Positions 8,476 to 18,027 are shown, counted from the stretch's first letter. The stretch: DNA of 64,000 bases from Ovoidimarina sediminis (GCF_032586175.1 NZ_JAWHTE010000002.1:1-64000); one strand, 5' to 3'. Notes: generated by a model not told the origin, from the sequence alone. Numbers and translations are program-made.

Positions 8476-10018
8476 GGCCCCGCCCTCCCCGGTCAAAGGC
8501 CCAGAAAAGGCCGAGGCTCAGGATCAGAAGCAGAAACGCCGCCCCCTGCGCCGCCTCCATCTGATAGGCCCCCATCAGCCGGAACACCTGCAAGGGCAGC
8601 GTCGCGCCACCCGGATCGGCGAAAAGCGCGATCACGCCAAGATCCCCCATGGCCAGCGCAGCGGTCAGCCCGGCGGCGAACCCCACAGGCGCGCGAAGCC
8701 GGGGCAGCACCACCAGCCGCAGCCACGCGGTCCCTTCCATCCCGAGGCTCGTTGCGAGCCGCCGGTAATCCGCCTCCACGCCCTGAAGCGCGGGCAGAAG
8801 GATCCTCAGCACGAAGGGCAGCGCCATCAGCGCATTCACCGCCGCCGTCACCGGCAGGGCCACGCGCCCGGGATCGGCAATGGGAAACACGATCAGGAAC
8901 AGCCCGGCCCCAAGCACCAGCGACGAGGCTGCCACGGGGAGGAACCCCACCCCCTCGAGCGCCCGGTATCGGACGGCCCCAAAGGCAAGCGGCACCGCCA
9001 TCAGAAAGGCCAGAACCACGGCGGCCAGCGCCACACCCAAGGATCGGGCGGCAGCGGAGAAAACCGGCCCCTCGAGCGCCAGAAGCCCCGCCGCACCGCC
9101 CGCGGCAATCATCGCCATGGGCGTCAGCAGAAACAGCGCCGCCGCCGCGATCCAAACACCGTCGGCCAGCCGCGCCGCCGGGCGATCCCCGTCCCAGCGC
9201 CGCACTGCACGGTCAAGCCCCGGCCCAAGCCCCGAGGGCCGCGCCACAGCCAGCGCAAGGGCCGCGCCGGCCACCGTCAGCCCGGTCTGCACCACCGCAA
9301 GCCGCGCCGCCCGCGCCAGATCGAACTCGAACCGGAACGCCTGGTAGATCGCCAGCTCCACCGTCGTCGCCCGCGGGCCTCCGCCCAGGGTCAGCGCCAC
9401 GGCAAAACTCGTGAGGCAGATCAGGAAGACGATCACCAGCGCGCCGGGCAGGATCGCCCGCAGCATCGGCCATTCAAGATGCCGGAACACCGGGCCGGGC
9501 CCCATCCCGAGCGAGGCTGCAAGGCGAAACCGCTCCGCCGGCACCTCCGCCCACCCCTGCAGGATCAGCCGCACGGCGAGCGGCAGGTTGAAGAAAACAT
9601 GCGCCAGCACCACGCCGTGCAGCCCGTAGACCGACACCTGCGGCAGCCCCAGGAAGGCCAGCAGCCCGTTCAGAAGCCCGGCGTTTCCAAACACCGCCAG
9701 AAGCCCAAGGACCGCCACGATCACCGGCAAGACGAAGGGCGCCCCCAGAAGCATGATCAGCACCCGACGCCCGGCAAACCGCCGCCGCGCCAGCGCCCGC
9801 GCCACGGGCACCGCGAGCGCCACGCTGAAAAGGGCCGATAGAACGGCCTGTGTCATGGTGAACCGGACCGCCGCCCAATCCCGAGCAGAAAGCGCCCCGC
9901 TGCCCTCGGCGGTCAGCATCACCACGACAAGCGGCCCCAGCACCATGAGGGCGACGGCACAGGCCGCCGCCCAAGGCAGGGCGCGCGCGCCCGTCACCGC
10001 GACAGCGCGTCGAGCCAT
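8468..10018 (-). CDS. thiP: Thiamine ABC transporter, permease
   Basis: A 516-aa double-permease subunit with two homologous halves, each with about six transmembrane helices. Each half carries a binding-protein-dependent transport EAA-type loop, for example FRLAASLGMGPGPVFRHLEWP near 160 and YRRLATSLGMEGTAWLRLVVLP near 420. The duplicated permease is the hallmark of ThiP relative to single-domain iron permeases. Its start overlaps the 3' end of thiB by 25 nt and its stop overlaps thiQ, indicating a tightly coupled operon. It acts in the inner membrane. Confidence 0.93.
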   Translation of the reverse strand: MARRAVAVTGARALPWAAACAVALMVLGPLVVVMLTAEGSGALSARDWAAVRFTMTQAVLSALFSVALAVPVARALARRRFAGRRVLIMLLGAPFVLPVIVAVLGLLAVFGNAGLLNGLLAFLGLPQVSVYGLHGVVLAHVFFNLPLAVRLILQGWAEVPAERFRLAASLGMGPGPVFRHLEWPMLRAILPGALVIVFLICLTSFAVALTLGGGPRATTVELAIYQAFRFEFDLARAARLAVVQTGLTVAGAALALAVARPSGLGPGLDRAVRRWDGDRPAARLADGVWIAAAALFLLTPMAMIAAGGAAGLLALEGPVFSAAARSLGVALAAVVLAFLMAVPLAFGAVRYRALEGVGFLPVAASSLVLGAGLFLIVFPIADPGRVALPVTAAVNALMALPFVLRILLPALQGVEADYRRLATSLGMEGTAWLRLVVLPRLRAPVGFAAGLTAALAMGDLGVIALFADPGGATLPLQVFRLMGAYQMEAAQGAAFLLLILSLGLFWAFDRGGRGHA

Positions 10019-10980
10019 TCCTCGATCGCCGGCGCCCGCTGCGCCTCGACTTCGCCGGCCGGGATCAGAAGCGCCTTATCCGGGGTGATCAGTTCACCGA
10101 ACCCCTCCGGCAAGCCAAACTCGGGCGTCTTCGCGGGATACATCCAGTTCGTGGTCGGGATGACCGACTGGAACGCATCGCTCAGAATGAAACCCAGAAA
10201 TGCATCCGCAAGCTCGGGCTGATCGGTGGCGGCAAGCTTACCGGCCACCTCGACCTGCATGTAATGGCCTTCCGCGAAAGGTGCGGCCCGTTTCGTGTCA
10301 TCCTCCTCGGCGATCAGGTGATAGGCGGGCGACGTGGTGTAAGAGAGAACCATGTCCGCCTCCCCTTCAAGGAACAGCCCATAGGCTTCCGACCATCCGG
10401 GCGTCACCGTCACGATATTGTCCGACAGCGCCTCCCAGACGGCGGGCGCCTCGTCCCCGTAGGCCGCCTTGACCCAGAGAACGAGCCCGAGGCCGGGGGT
10501 CGAAGAGCGTGGATCCTGGATCAGGATCGACACGTCGCTGTCGCCAAGCGCGCGGAAATCGGCCGGCGGCACGGCAAGCCGCGTCGTGTCGTGGACGAAG
10601 GCGAAATACCCCCAGTCGAACGGCAGGAACACCGGATCGTCCCAGGCGATCGGCAGATCGAGTGCCCCGGGCGCCTGCCCATGCGGCGCGAAAAGGCCGG
10701 TTTCGGCGGCGGCGGCGCTCAGGTTCGTATCGAGCCCCAGCACGACATCTGCCTCCGACCGCGCGCCTTCAAGCCGGATCCGCGCCAGAAGCGCGGCCCC
10801 GTCGCCCGCGCTGACGAAGTTCAGGTCGCAGCCGCAGGTTTCCTCGAACGCCGCCTCGACCGCGGGGCCGGGGCCCCAGTCCGAGACGAAACTGTCATAG
10901 GTATAGACGGTCAGGACGGGCGTGTCGGCCAAAGCCGCACTGCCAGCCAGAAGTCCCGCCGCGATGATGGAAAAGCGCAT
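9994..10980 (-). CDS. thiB: Thiamine ABC transporter, substrate-binding protein
   Basis: The periplasmic thiamine-binding protein, 328 aa. It has a Sec signal peptide (MRFSIIAAGLLAGSAALA, cleavage near residue 18) and the family opening VLTVYTYDSFVSDWGPGPAVE. Later family features include GDGAALLARI, DVVLGLDTNL, DWGYFAFVHD and SYTTSPAYHLIAE. It is the first gene of thiBPQ and lies directly downstream of a well-formed TPP riboswitch, which supports thiamine over iron or sulfate as substrate. Confidence 0.94.
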   Translation of the reverse strand: MRFSIIAAGLLAGSAALADTPVLTVYTYDSFVSDWGPGPAVEAAFEETCGCDLNFVSAGDGAALLARIRLEGARSEADVVLGLDTNLSAAAAETGLFAPHGQAPGALDLPIAWDDPVFLPFDWGYFAFVHDTTRLAVPPADFRALGDSDVSILIQDPRSSTPGLGLVLWVKAAYGDEAPAVWEALSDNIVTVTPGWSEAYGLFLEGEADMVLSYTTSPAYHLIAEEDDTKRAAPFAEGHYMQVEVAGKLAATDQPELADAFLGFILSDAFQSVIPTTNWMYPAKTPEFGLPEGFGELITPDKALLIPAGEVEAQRAPAIEEWLDALSR

Positions 10981-11039
10981 CTTTCATCCTCCATACGTGG
11001 CCCGGACGCGGGGGTCGGTCGAAGGATCAAGATCTTCTT

Positions 11040-11135
11040 CCCTTCCCTACGCCGGTGCTAACCGGTTCAGGTTCTGCGGGTTCACACGTCATTCCGTGCA
11101 TCTCAGCCCAACCATGGGCACCCCGAGGTGGGGCC
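11040..11135 (-). promoter_or_regulatory. TPP riboswitch (THI element)
   Basis: Read on the minus strand, the leader carries the conserved order of the THI element. It starts with gggg-tgcc (about 11133-11115), then gctgaga at about 11107-11101, then acccgcagaacctgaaccgg at about 11084-11064. It ends with the closing ggcgtaggga at about 11052-11043. It lies 60 nt upstream of thiB, in the right orientation to repress thiBPQ when thiamine pyrophosphate is abundant. Confidence 0.95.
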
Positions 11136-11172
11136 GGTGTATCGCGTCCGGCGTTCGCGCACAAGCGCCTCC

Positions 11173-11235
11173 GGGGGCGTTGCCCCCATCGCCCGTCCGG
11201 GCGATTCCCCCAGGATATTTCCAGCCACATGAAGG
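11173..11235 (-). repeat. Intergenic repeat, copy 2 (inverted)
   Basis: The reverse-orientation copy of the dispersed repeat. It comprises the gggggcgttgccccc palindrome, then the gcccgtccgggcg hairpin, then ccaggatatttccagccacatgaagg. It sits between the divergent thiB leader and aroC. Confidence 0.85.
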
Positions 11236-11282
11236 GGCAGAGCGGCTTCCATCCCCCGCCGGTTCCCGCTAGAGGGCTAGTC

Positions 11283-12383
11283 ATGAGCCTGAACACCTAC
11301 GGTCACCTCTTCCGCGTCACCACCTGGGGCGAAAGCCACGGGCCCGCCCTCGGCGCCACTATCGACGGCTGCCCTCCGGGCGTACCCGTCTCGGAAGCCG
11401 ACCTTCAGGTCTGGCTCGACCGCCGCAAACCCGGCCAGTCCCGTTACACGACCCAGAGGCGCGAGGCCGACGCGGTGGAGATCCTTTCGGGCACCTTCGA
11501 GGGTGTGACCACAGGCACGCCGATCCAGCTGATGATCCGGAACACCGACCAGCGCTCGAAGGATTACTCCGAAATCGCCGAGAAGTTCCGCCCCGGCCAT
11601 GCCGACATCACCTACTGGCAGAAATACGGCATCCGCGATTATCGCGGCGGCGGCCGTTCCTCGGCCCGCGAAACCGCGGCCCGCGTGGCCGCGGGCGGCG
11701 TGGCGCGGGCGGCGCTGAAGGCGCTCGTGCCCGGGGTCGAGATCACCGGCTACATGGTGGGCATGGGCGAGAAGGAGATCGACCGCGCCCGCTTCGACTG
11801 GGACGAGATCGGGAACAACCCGTTCTGGACGCCTGACGCGACGGCCGCCGAAGACTGGGCCGCCTATCTCGACGGCCTCCGGAAATCAGGCTCCTCCGTC
11901 GGCGCCACGATCGAAGTCACGATCCGCGGCTGCCCCCCGGGGCTCGGTGCCCCGGTCTACGGCAAGCTCGATACCGATCTCGCCGCCGCGATGATGTCGA
12001 TCAACGCCGTGAAGGGCGTGGAGATCGGCGAAGGCATGGCCGCGGGCCGGCTGACCGGCGAGGCCAATGCCGACGAAATCACCATGGGCAATGATGGCCC
12101 GCGCTACGCGTCGAACCACGCCGGCGGCATCCTCGGCGGTATCTCAACGGGGCAGGACATCGTCGTGCGCTTCGCGGTCAAGCCCACCTCCTCGATCCTG
12201 ACACCGCGGAAGACGATCACCAAATCCGGCGCGGCGACCGAGATCGTCACCAAGGGCCGGCACGATCCCTGCGTGGGCATCCGCGCCGTCCCGGTGGCCG
12301 AGGCGATGGCCGCGGCCGTGATCCTCGATCACTACCTCCTCGACCGGGGCCAGACGGGCGGCCTGCGCGGCCCGATCGGCTGA
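11283..12383 (+). CDS. aroC: Chorismate synthase
   Basis: AroC catalyses the last step of the shikimate pathway, EPSP to chorismate, using reduced FMN. The 366-aa protein has the signature start HLFRVTTWGESHGPALG, the motif GGGRSSARETAARVAAGG near residue 125, and the C-terminal motif RFAVKPTSSI with the HDPCVGIRAVPVAEAM segment near 325. ATG 11283 gives the standard MSLNTYGHLF N-terminus. It is a single gene bounded by intergenic repeats on both sides. Confidence 0.97.
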   Translation: MSLNTYGHLFRVTTWGESHGPALGATIDGCPPGVPVSEADLQVWLDRRKPGQSRYTTQRREADAVEILSGTFEGVTTGTPIQLMIRNTDQRSKDYSEIAEKFRPGHADITYWQKYGIRDYRGGGRSSARETAARVAAGGVARAALKALVPGVEITGYMVGMGEKEIDRARFDWDEIGNNPFWTPDATAAEDWAAYLDGLRKSGSSVGATIEVTIRGCPPGLGAPVYGKLDTDLAAAMMSINAVKGVEIGEGMAAGRLTGEANADEITMGNDGPRYASNHAGGILGGISTGQDIVVRFAVKPTSSILTPRKTITKSGAATEIVTKGRHDPCVGIRAVPVAEAMAAAVILDHYLLDRGQTGGLRGPIG

Positions 12384-12390
12384 CCGCCCC

Positions 12391-12452
12391 TTCATTCTGG
12401 CAGAAGTACTCCGGGGGGGCCGGCCGCAGGGCGGCGGGGGGCAGCGCCCCCC
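12391..12452 (+). repeat. Intergenic repeat, copy 3 (variant core)
   Basis: A variant of the dispersed element. It begins ttcattctggcagaagtact in place of ttcatgtggccggaaatat, then ccggggggg and a ggggggcagcgcccccc palindrome. It lies between convergent aroC and the EamA gene, where the palindrome could terminate both. Confidence 0.8.
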
Positions 12453-12455
12453 TCG

Positions 12456-13346
12456 TCAGACGCCGCCGGGGCGCACCGGCTTCGGCCTCTGGCGTTCGAG
12501 CTGCACCACGAGGATCGCCACGGTTATGATCCCCACGCCCACAAGATCGAGCGGCCCCAGGCTTTCCCGCAGCAACACCGCCGCCACCGCCACCCCGAAA
12601 AACGGGTTCAGGAAGTGGAAGGTCGCGGCCCTCACCGCCCCGATCCGGTTCACCAGCATGAACCACACCCACGTGGCCAGAAGCCCCGGCACCAGCGTCG
12701 TATAGGCGAAGGCCAGCGCAAGCGGCCATGTCGGCGTGACGAACACGTCCTCCAGTACCGCCGCGGCAACGGCAAGCACCACCGCGCCCACGATCATCTG
12801 CAGCCCCACAATCATCAGAACGTTCCCGCCGGACGACGCGCCCCGCACCGCCAGCGTGGCGAAGGTCAGCGCCAGCGCCCCCAGCACGCAATAGACGACG
12901 CCCTGCAGGTCGACACCGCCCGACAGCCGCGATCCCATGATCAGCCCCACGCCCGCGAACCCGGCCAGAAGCCCCGTTACCGCCCGCGGGCTCAGCTTTT
13001 CCCGAAAGATCACCCAGCCCGCCAGGGCCACAAGAAGCGGCAGGGACGAGGCGATGATCGCCGCCAGCGAGGCCTCGACCGTCTGCATCGCGACGAAGTT
13101 GAACCCGAGGTAAAGCGCATTCTGGCAGATCCCGAACAGGATCGTCGCGCGCCATTGCGCCCGCGTCAGGTGCCAGGTCTGGCCCAGGGCCTTCGCGATG
13201 GCGATGCCCAGGATCCCCGAGATAAGGAACCGGAACGACAGGGAAGCGAGGGGCGAGGCATCCTGCACGATGATCCGCGCCGAGGTGAAGGCCGACGACC
13301 ACATGAAGGCGAAAGCCAGCCCCATGAAGATCGCGCGCATGTCCAT
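12456..13346 (-). CDS. EamA/RhaT-family drug/metabolite transporter
   Basis: A 296-aa inner-membrane protein with about ten transmembrane helices arranged as two EamA repeats (about 5-135 and 145-285). Each repeat has the helix-end Glu/Pro pattern typical of the family, for example FNPFFGVAVAAVLLRESLG near 255. The substrate is unknown; family members export amino acids or metabolites. ATG 13346 (MDMRAIFMGLAFAFMWSSAF) was preferred to an upstream in-frame ATG whose extension runs back through the HU terminator. It is transcribed in the same direction as HU but separated from it by that terminator. Confidence 0.88.
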   Translation of the reverse strand: MDMRAIFMGLAFAFMWSSAFTSARIIVQDASPLASLSFRFLISGILGIAIAKALGQTWHLTRAQWRATILFGICQNALYLGFNFVAMQTVEASLAAIIASSLPLLVALAGWVIFREKLSPRAVTGLLAGFAGVGLIMGSRLSGGVDLQGVVYCVLGALALTFATLAVRGASSGGNVLMIVGLQMIVGAVVLAVAAAVLEDVFVTPTWPLALAFAYTTLVPGLLATWVWFMLVNRIGAVRAATFHFLNPFFGVAVAAVLLRESLGPLDLVGVGIITVAILVVQLERQRPKPVRPGGV

Positions 13347-13404
13347 CGGGCCCCTCCCGTCTTTCGCGGAACGGCTAACAGGCCCCGCCGCAACGTTCCA
13401 GAAC

Positions 13405-13431
13405 GAAAAAAGGCCGCCCGAAGGCGGCCCA
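13405..13431 (-). terminator. Rho-independent terminator of the HU gene
   Basis: On the minus strand, ggccgcc-ttcg-ggcggcc forms a perfect 7-bp GC stem with a stable TTCG tetraloop, followed by six T residues. It lies 27 nt downstream of the HU stop codon. Confidence 0.93.
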
Positions 13432-13457
13432 ATCTTCAAGATCCGGTATAGGCCGGG

Positions 13458-13745
13458 TCAGCCGTTCACGCTGTCCTTCAGGGCCTTGGCGATGGTCATC
13501 TTCACCACCTTGTCGGCATCCTTCTTGATCTGCTCGCCGGTGGCCGGGTTCCGCACCATGCGGGCCGGGCGCTCGCGGCAGTAGATCTTGCCAACACCGG
13601 GAAGCGTCACGGCGCCACCGCCCGAAACTTCCTTGGTGATGATGCCGGTGATCGCGTCCAGCGCGGCCGAGGCCGACTTCTTGTCGCTCCCCATCTCATC
13701 CGCCAGAGCAGCCACAAGCTGAGTCTTCGTCATCGGTTTCGCCAT
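13458..13745 (-). CDS. hup: HU family DNA-binding protein
   Basis: A 95-aa nucleoid protein. The N-terminal helical dimerisation half (about 5-45, TKTQLVAALADEMGSDKKSA) is followed by a beta-arm half with the signature GVGKIYCRERPARMVRNPATGE (residues about 55-75). That arm differs from the usual GFGTF opening and carries a Cys. HU dimers bend and compact DNA. The gene has its own AT-rich upstream region of about 130 nt and a strong terminator. Highly expressed HU genes are typically monocistronic like this. Confidence 0.94.
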   Translation of the reverse strand: MAKPMTKTQLVAALADEMGSDKKSASAALDAITGIITKEVSGGGAVTLPGVGKIYCRERPARMVRNPATGEQIKKDADKVVKMTIAKALKDSVNG

Positions 13746-13878
13746 GTCTTTGTCTCCTCGATTCGCCCTTATCTCGGGGCGTCCTCCGCTGTTTTAACGT
13801 CATATTGATAGCACACACAATGGTTAGTGGCAGCAAAATAAGGGCTATCAAGCCATTTCGCGCACTTTTTTCGCGAGT

Positions 13879-15363
13879 TCAGAGGAATGCCGTCTCCTCA
13901 AAGCTGCGCAGCTTCCGCGAATGGATGCGTTCAAGCGGCATCCCCGCGATCGCCTCCATCGCGCGGATTCCGATCAGCAGGTGCCGCGACACCTGCGTGC
14001 GGTAGAAATCCGAGGCCATGCCGGGCAGCTTCAGCTCCCCGTGCAACGGCTTGTCAGAGACGCACAGAAGCGTGCCATAGGGCACCCGGAACCGGAACCC
14101 GTTCGCCGCGATCGTCGCACTTTCCATGTCAAGCGCGACGGCGCGGGATTGCGACAACCGCTGCACCGGGCCCGACTGGTCGCGCAGTTCCCAGTTGCGG
14201 TTGTCGATGGTGGCCACGGTGCCGGTGCGCATGATCCGCTTCAGGTCATAGCCTTCATATTCGGTCACCTCCGCCACCGCACGTTCCAGCGCCACCTGGA
14301 TTTCGGCGAGTGGCGGGATCGGCACCCATACCGGCAGGTCGTCGTCCAGCACGTGGTCTTCCCTGAGATAACCATGTGCCAGCACGAAATCGCCCAGCTG
14401 CTGCGAATTCCTCAGACCCGCGCAATGGCCCACCATCAGCCAGGCATGGGGGCGCAGGACAGCGATGTGATCGGTCGCCGTCTTCGCGTTCGACGGCCCG
14501 ACCCCGATATTGACGAGGGTGATCCCCGCCCCGTCCTTCCGGCACAGGTGATAGCTCGGCATCTGCGGCAGCTTTGCGGGCACCGTCATCGGCCCATCCG
14601 ACGCGGTGATCACCTGGTTGCCGGGGCCGACGAAGGCGGTATAGCCGCTTTCGGGATCGGCCAGCATCGCGCGGGCAAACGCCTCGAACTCGTCGACATA
14701 GAACTGGTAGTTCGTGAACAGAACGTGGTTCTGAAAATGCTCGGCATCGGTCGAGGTGTAATGCGCCAGCCGCGCAAGCGAGTAATCCACCCGCTGCGCG
14801 GTGAACGGCGCCAGCGAACGCGCGCCGTCCTCGAAGGTGAAGCCATAGCCATTGACGATGTCGTCATTCGTCGTCGACAGGTCCGGCACGTCGAATACGT
14901 CGCGCAGGGTGAACTCCATCGCCCCGTCCTGCGGCACCGTCATCGCCTTGTCGTTCGCCACCGCGAAATGCACCGGCATCGGCGTGATCGAAGGGCCGAT
15001 ATGCACCGGCACCCCGTGGTTATCGATCAGAAGGCCGATCTGCTGGGTCAGGTAATTCGCGAACAGATCGGGCCGGGTGATCGTTGCCGCATAAATTCCG
15101 GGCTCGGCCACGTGGCCAAAACTCAGGCGGCTGTCGATCGCCGCAAAGCTCGTCGTGGCAAAGCGGATCTCGGGGTAGAACGCGCGATACCGCGCTTCGG
15201 GCCGCCCACCGGCCAGGCTGTCGGAAAACTTCTCGCACAGAAACCGCACCGCGGTGTCGTAAAGCTCTGCCAGCCGCTCTACCGCCTTCGCGGGGTCGGT
15301 AAACGCCTCATGCGCCGGGGCGTCGGGGCATTCGATGGGCAGGTTGCGGTCGCGCGCGTTCAT
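13879..15363 (-). CDS. amn: AMP nucleosidase
   Basis: Amn hydrolyses AMP to adenine and ribose 5-phosphate. The 494-aa length and two-part structure fit the family: an N-terminal Amn-specific domain (about 1-180) and a C-terminal nucleoside-phosphorylase-like domain. The latter contains VGPSNAKTATDHIAVLRPHAWLMVGHCAGLR (about 300-330) and ALDMESATIAANGFRFRVPYGTLLCVSDKPLHGE (about 420-455), with the catalytic Asp in the second segment. Its ATG overlaps the stop of the adenine deaminase gene (ATGA). The two genes thus form an adenine-generating and adenine-consuming pair. Confidence 0.93.
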   Translation of the reverse strand: MNARDRNLPIECPDAPAHEAFTDPAKAVERLAELYDTAVRFLCEKFSDSLAGGRPEARYRAFYPEIRFATTSFAAIDSRLSFGHVAEPGIYAATITRPDLFANYLTQQIGLLIDNHGVPVHIGPSITPMPVHFAVANDKAMTVPQDGAMEFTLRDVFDVPDLSTTNDDIVNGYGFTFEDGARSLAPFTAQRVDYSLARLAHYTSTDAEHFQNHVLFTNYQFYVDEFEAFARAMLADPESGYTAFVGPGNQVITASDGPMTVPAKLPQMPSYHLCRKDGAGITLVNIGVGPSNAKTATDHIAVLRPHAWLMVGHCAGLRNSQQLGDFVLAHGYLREDHVLDDDLPVWVPIPPLAEIQVALERAVAEVTEYEGYDLKRIMRTGTVATIDNRNWELRDQSGPVQRLSQSRAVALDMESATIAANGFRFRVPYGTLLCVSDKPLHGELKLPGMASDFYRTQVSRHLLIGIRAMEAIAGMPLERIHSRKLRSFEETAFL

Positions 15364-17171
15364 GTCTCGGCCTCGAAAAGATCTGTCAGTTCAAATTTCG
15401 TCACATCCACCAGCCCAAGATCGGAAATCCTGAGTTCGGGGATCACCACCAGCGCAAGCAGCGAATGCTGCATATAGGCGTTGTTCAGGGTGCAGCCGCA
15501 GGCTACCATCGCCGCCACCATCGCCTCGGCCTTCGCCGCCACCTCCGCCGCGGGGCTGTCCGACATCAGCCCGGCGATGGGAAGTTCCACAAGCGCGATC
15601 TCCTCGCCATCCTTCCAGACGGTGACGCCGCCCCCCACCTCGGCCAGCCGGTTCACGGCTTGCGCCATATCCTCGCGGCTCGTGCCGACGACGATCATGT
15701 GGTGGCTGTCATGAGCAACGGTCGATGCCATCGCCATCCGCCCTTCATAGCCAAAACCGGAGACGAAGCCGTTCACGACACCCCCCGTCGCGCGGTGCCG
15801 CTCCACAAGGGCGATCTGGCACACGCCCCCCTCGCCCTCGACCACCCCGTCCGACACGGGAAGCTCGGCGGTCAGCGCCTTGGTCGGCGCCTGGTTCTCG
15901 ACGACGCCGATCACCTTCGCCCTCACCCGGTTGGCACCCTCGGGCGCGGCAACCTCGAAGGCCTCCGTCGTTACCGGGGCCTTCAGGTGGACCGAAGCGC
16001 GTGCCGCGTCCGGCCAGCCGATATGCGGGCACTCCACAACGCACCGGCCGTCTTCGGCCACCAGCACCCCCCGCGCCCAGACCCGCTCGACCGGCAGGGT
16101 TTCAAGGTCGGAGGTCAGGATCATGTCCGCCCGCCGCCCCGGCGCGATAGATCCCAGCTCCCGCTCCAGCCCGAAATGCGTGGCCGTGTTCACCGTCGCC
16201 ATCTGCAGCGCCACAAGCGGATCGCACCCGCAGGCAATCGCGTGCCGCACGACGCGGTTCATGTGGCCCTCGTTCACCAGCGTCCCCGAATGGCAGTCAT
16301 CGGTGCAGAGGATGAAGTTCCTGGGGTCCATCCCGCGCTCCGTCACCGCCGTGATCTGGCTTTCCACGTCATACCAGGCCGATCCCAGCCGCAGCATCGA
16401 ACGCATGCCCTGCCGCGCCCGCGCAACCGCATCGGCCTCCGCCGTGCCCTCGTGATCGTCCGCCGCACCACCGGCCAGGTAGGCCGAGAACGCCACGCCC
16501 CGATCCGGGCTCGCATAATGCCCGCCCACCGTCTTGCCGGCCCGCATCGTCGCCGCCATCTCGGCCAGCATCTGGGGATCGCCCGCAATCACGCCGGGAA
16601 AATTCATCATCTCGCCCAGCCCGATAATACCGGGCCAGGCCATCGCCTCCGCCACGTCCCCGGCCGAAATCTCGAACCCTGTTGTCTCGAGCCCCGGCGC
16701 CGACGGTGCGCAGGACGGCATCTGGGTAAAGATGTTGACGGGCTGCATCAGCGCCTCGTCATGCATCAGCCGCACGCCTTCCAGCCCCATGACATTCGCG
16801 ATCTCGTGCGGATCGGTGAACATCGTCGTCGTCCCGTGCGGGATCACGGCGCGCGCGAACTCCGCAGGCGTCAGCATCCCGCTCTCGATATGCATATGCC
16901 CGTCGCACAGACCGGGCAGCACATAGCGCCCTCCAGCATCCACAATCTCGGTGCCCTCGCCGATCGTATGCCCGGCATCGGGGCCGAGATAGGCGAACCG
17001 GCCCGCCGCCACCGCGATCTCCCAGCCATCAAGCACTTCGCGGCTTTGCACGTTGACGACACGCCCGCCCCGGATCACCAGATCAGCGGGCGCACGGCCC
17101 GATGCCACCGCCACGAGATGCGGCGCAACATCGGCCCAATCCTGAATGTGAAATGCAGTTCCCTTCGACAT
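15360..17171 (-). CDS. ade: Adenine deaminase
   Basis: A member of the amidohydrolase superfamily that converts adenine to hypoxanthine plus ammonia. The 603-aa protein has the metal-binding HMHIESGMLTP motif near residue 95, the family motif HGTTTMFTDPHEIANVMG near 120, HAIACGCDPLVALQMAT near 320, and the C-terminal Ade domain with STVAHDSHHMIVVG near 510. ATG 17171 (MSKGTAFHIQDWADV) is preferred; another ATG at 17186 adds five residues. Its stop overlaps amn by four bases, giving a two-step AMP to hypoxanthine salvage operon. Confidence 0.93.
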   Translation of the reverse strand: MSKGTAFHIQDWADVAPHLVAVASGRAPADLVIRGGRVVNVQSREVLDGWEIAVAAGRFAYLGPDAGHTIGEGTEIVDAGGRYVLPGLCDGHMHIESGMLTPAEFARAVIPHGTTTMFTDPHEIANVMGLEGVRLMHDEALMQPVNIFTQMPSCAPSAPGLETTGFEISAGDVAEAMAWPGIIGLGEMMNFPGVIAGDPQMLAEMAATMRAGKTVGGHYASPDRGVAFSAYLAGGAADDHEGTAEADAVARARQGMRSMLRLGSAWYDVESQITAVTERGMDPRNFILCTDDCHSGTLVNEGHMNRVVRHAIACGCDPLVALQMATVNTATHFGLERELGSIAPGRRADMILTSDLETLPVERVWARGVLVAEDGRCVVECPHIGWPDAARASVHLKAPVTTEAFEVAAPEGANRVRAKVIGVVENQAPTKALTAELPVSDGVVEGEGGVCQIALVERHRATGGVVNGFVSGFGYEGRMAMASTVAHDSHHMIVVGTSREDMAQAVNRLAEVGGGVTVWKDGEEIALVELPIAGLMSDSPAAEVAAKAEAMVAAMVACGCTLNNAYMQHSLLALVVIPELRISDLGLVDVTKFELTDLFEAET

Positions 17172-17214
17172 GGCGCAGAATGCCACGCCCCGCCGGGCGC
17201 CTCAAGGCCCGCCG

Positions 17215-18027
17215 TCAGGCCTCCCGCCGCGTCAGCACGACAAGGCGGTACTCGTGCTCTTTCGGGAAGCTGTCCGACCGTGACGAGGCGCGCTCGAACT
17301 TGTCGAGCGCCCGGCCCAGCACCTTCTCCGCCGCCCAGGCCTTCAGCCGGCTCTCCGCACGAAACGCACTGCGGAACCGCTTCACGAAGGGCGCCACATG
17401 GGCGTTCTTGATGTGGTCGTGAATGGCGAAGCTCGGGGCGATCGCATCGGTTTCGTCCACGTCGCTTTCGATTGCGAACACGCCCTGTGCCTCCACCGCC
17501 TCGCAAAAGGCCGCATGGGTGCCCCGCGTGCCGCCGCCATGGGCGAATCCGGGCCTCCGGAAGTAGTCGAAAATCACGATGCTCTGCCGCGCCACCCGCG
17601 CCAGCTGATCAAACGCGGGCTGAAGCTCGATATAGTGAAAGCTCTCTGCAAAGAGGCAGCAGTCGTGCTCACCCCCTTCGTAGTCCTCGAACTTCGCGTC
17701 GATCACCTCCGTCCCCGGCGGCAGCTTCCGCCGTGCCATCTCGTTCATCTGAACCGACGGCGACACGCAGGTAACGTCAAAACCGCGCTTGACCAGCGCG
17801 CGCGCATTGGCGCCCGTGCCCGATCCGACATCGAGGATGCTCTTCGTCCCTTCCGGCACCGCGCCCACCAGCCGCTCGAAATAGGCCTGCTGCGCCGCGC
17901 CGAAGGCAGCGGCCGAAAGCGTCTCGGGCGGGCCTTCCGGGAAATAGCCGTAATGGGCGAACCCGTGCCCGTACATCACTTCCGACAACAGCCCCGCGGC
18001 ATCGAGTTCAAGCGACTTGAGGTCCAT
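17215..18027 (-). CDS. Class I SAM-dependent methyltransferase
   Basis: A 270-aa protein with a seven-strand methyltransferase fold. Motif I is SILDVGSGTGANARALVKRG near residue 62, and the acidic post-I and motif II region lies around VTCVSPSVQMNEMAR. The N-terminal segment VMYGHGFAHYGYFPEG resembles small-molecule or lipid methyltransferases of the UbiE/cyclopropane type. No substrate can be assigned. It lies downstream of, and divergent from, the epimerase-like gene and 43 nt upstream of ade on the same strand. A longer reading from 18141 was rejected because it runs over the divergent promoter. Confidence 0.85.
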   Translation of the reverse strand: MDLKSLELDAAGLLSEVMYGHGFAHYGYFPEGPPETLSAAAFGAAQQAYFERLVGAVPEGTKSILDVGSGTGANARALVKRGFDVTCVSPSVQMNEMARRKLPPGTEVIDAKFEDYEGGEHDCCLFAESFHYIELQPAFDQLARVARQSIVIFDYFRRPGFAHGGGTRGTHAAFCEAVEAQGVFAIESDVDETDAIAPSFAIHDHIKNAHVAPFVKRFRSAFRAESRLKAWAAEKVLGRALDKFERASSRSDSFPKEHEYRLVVLTRREA

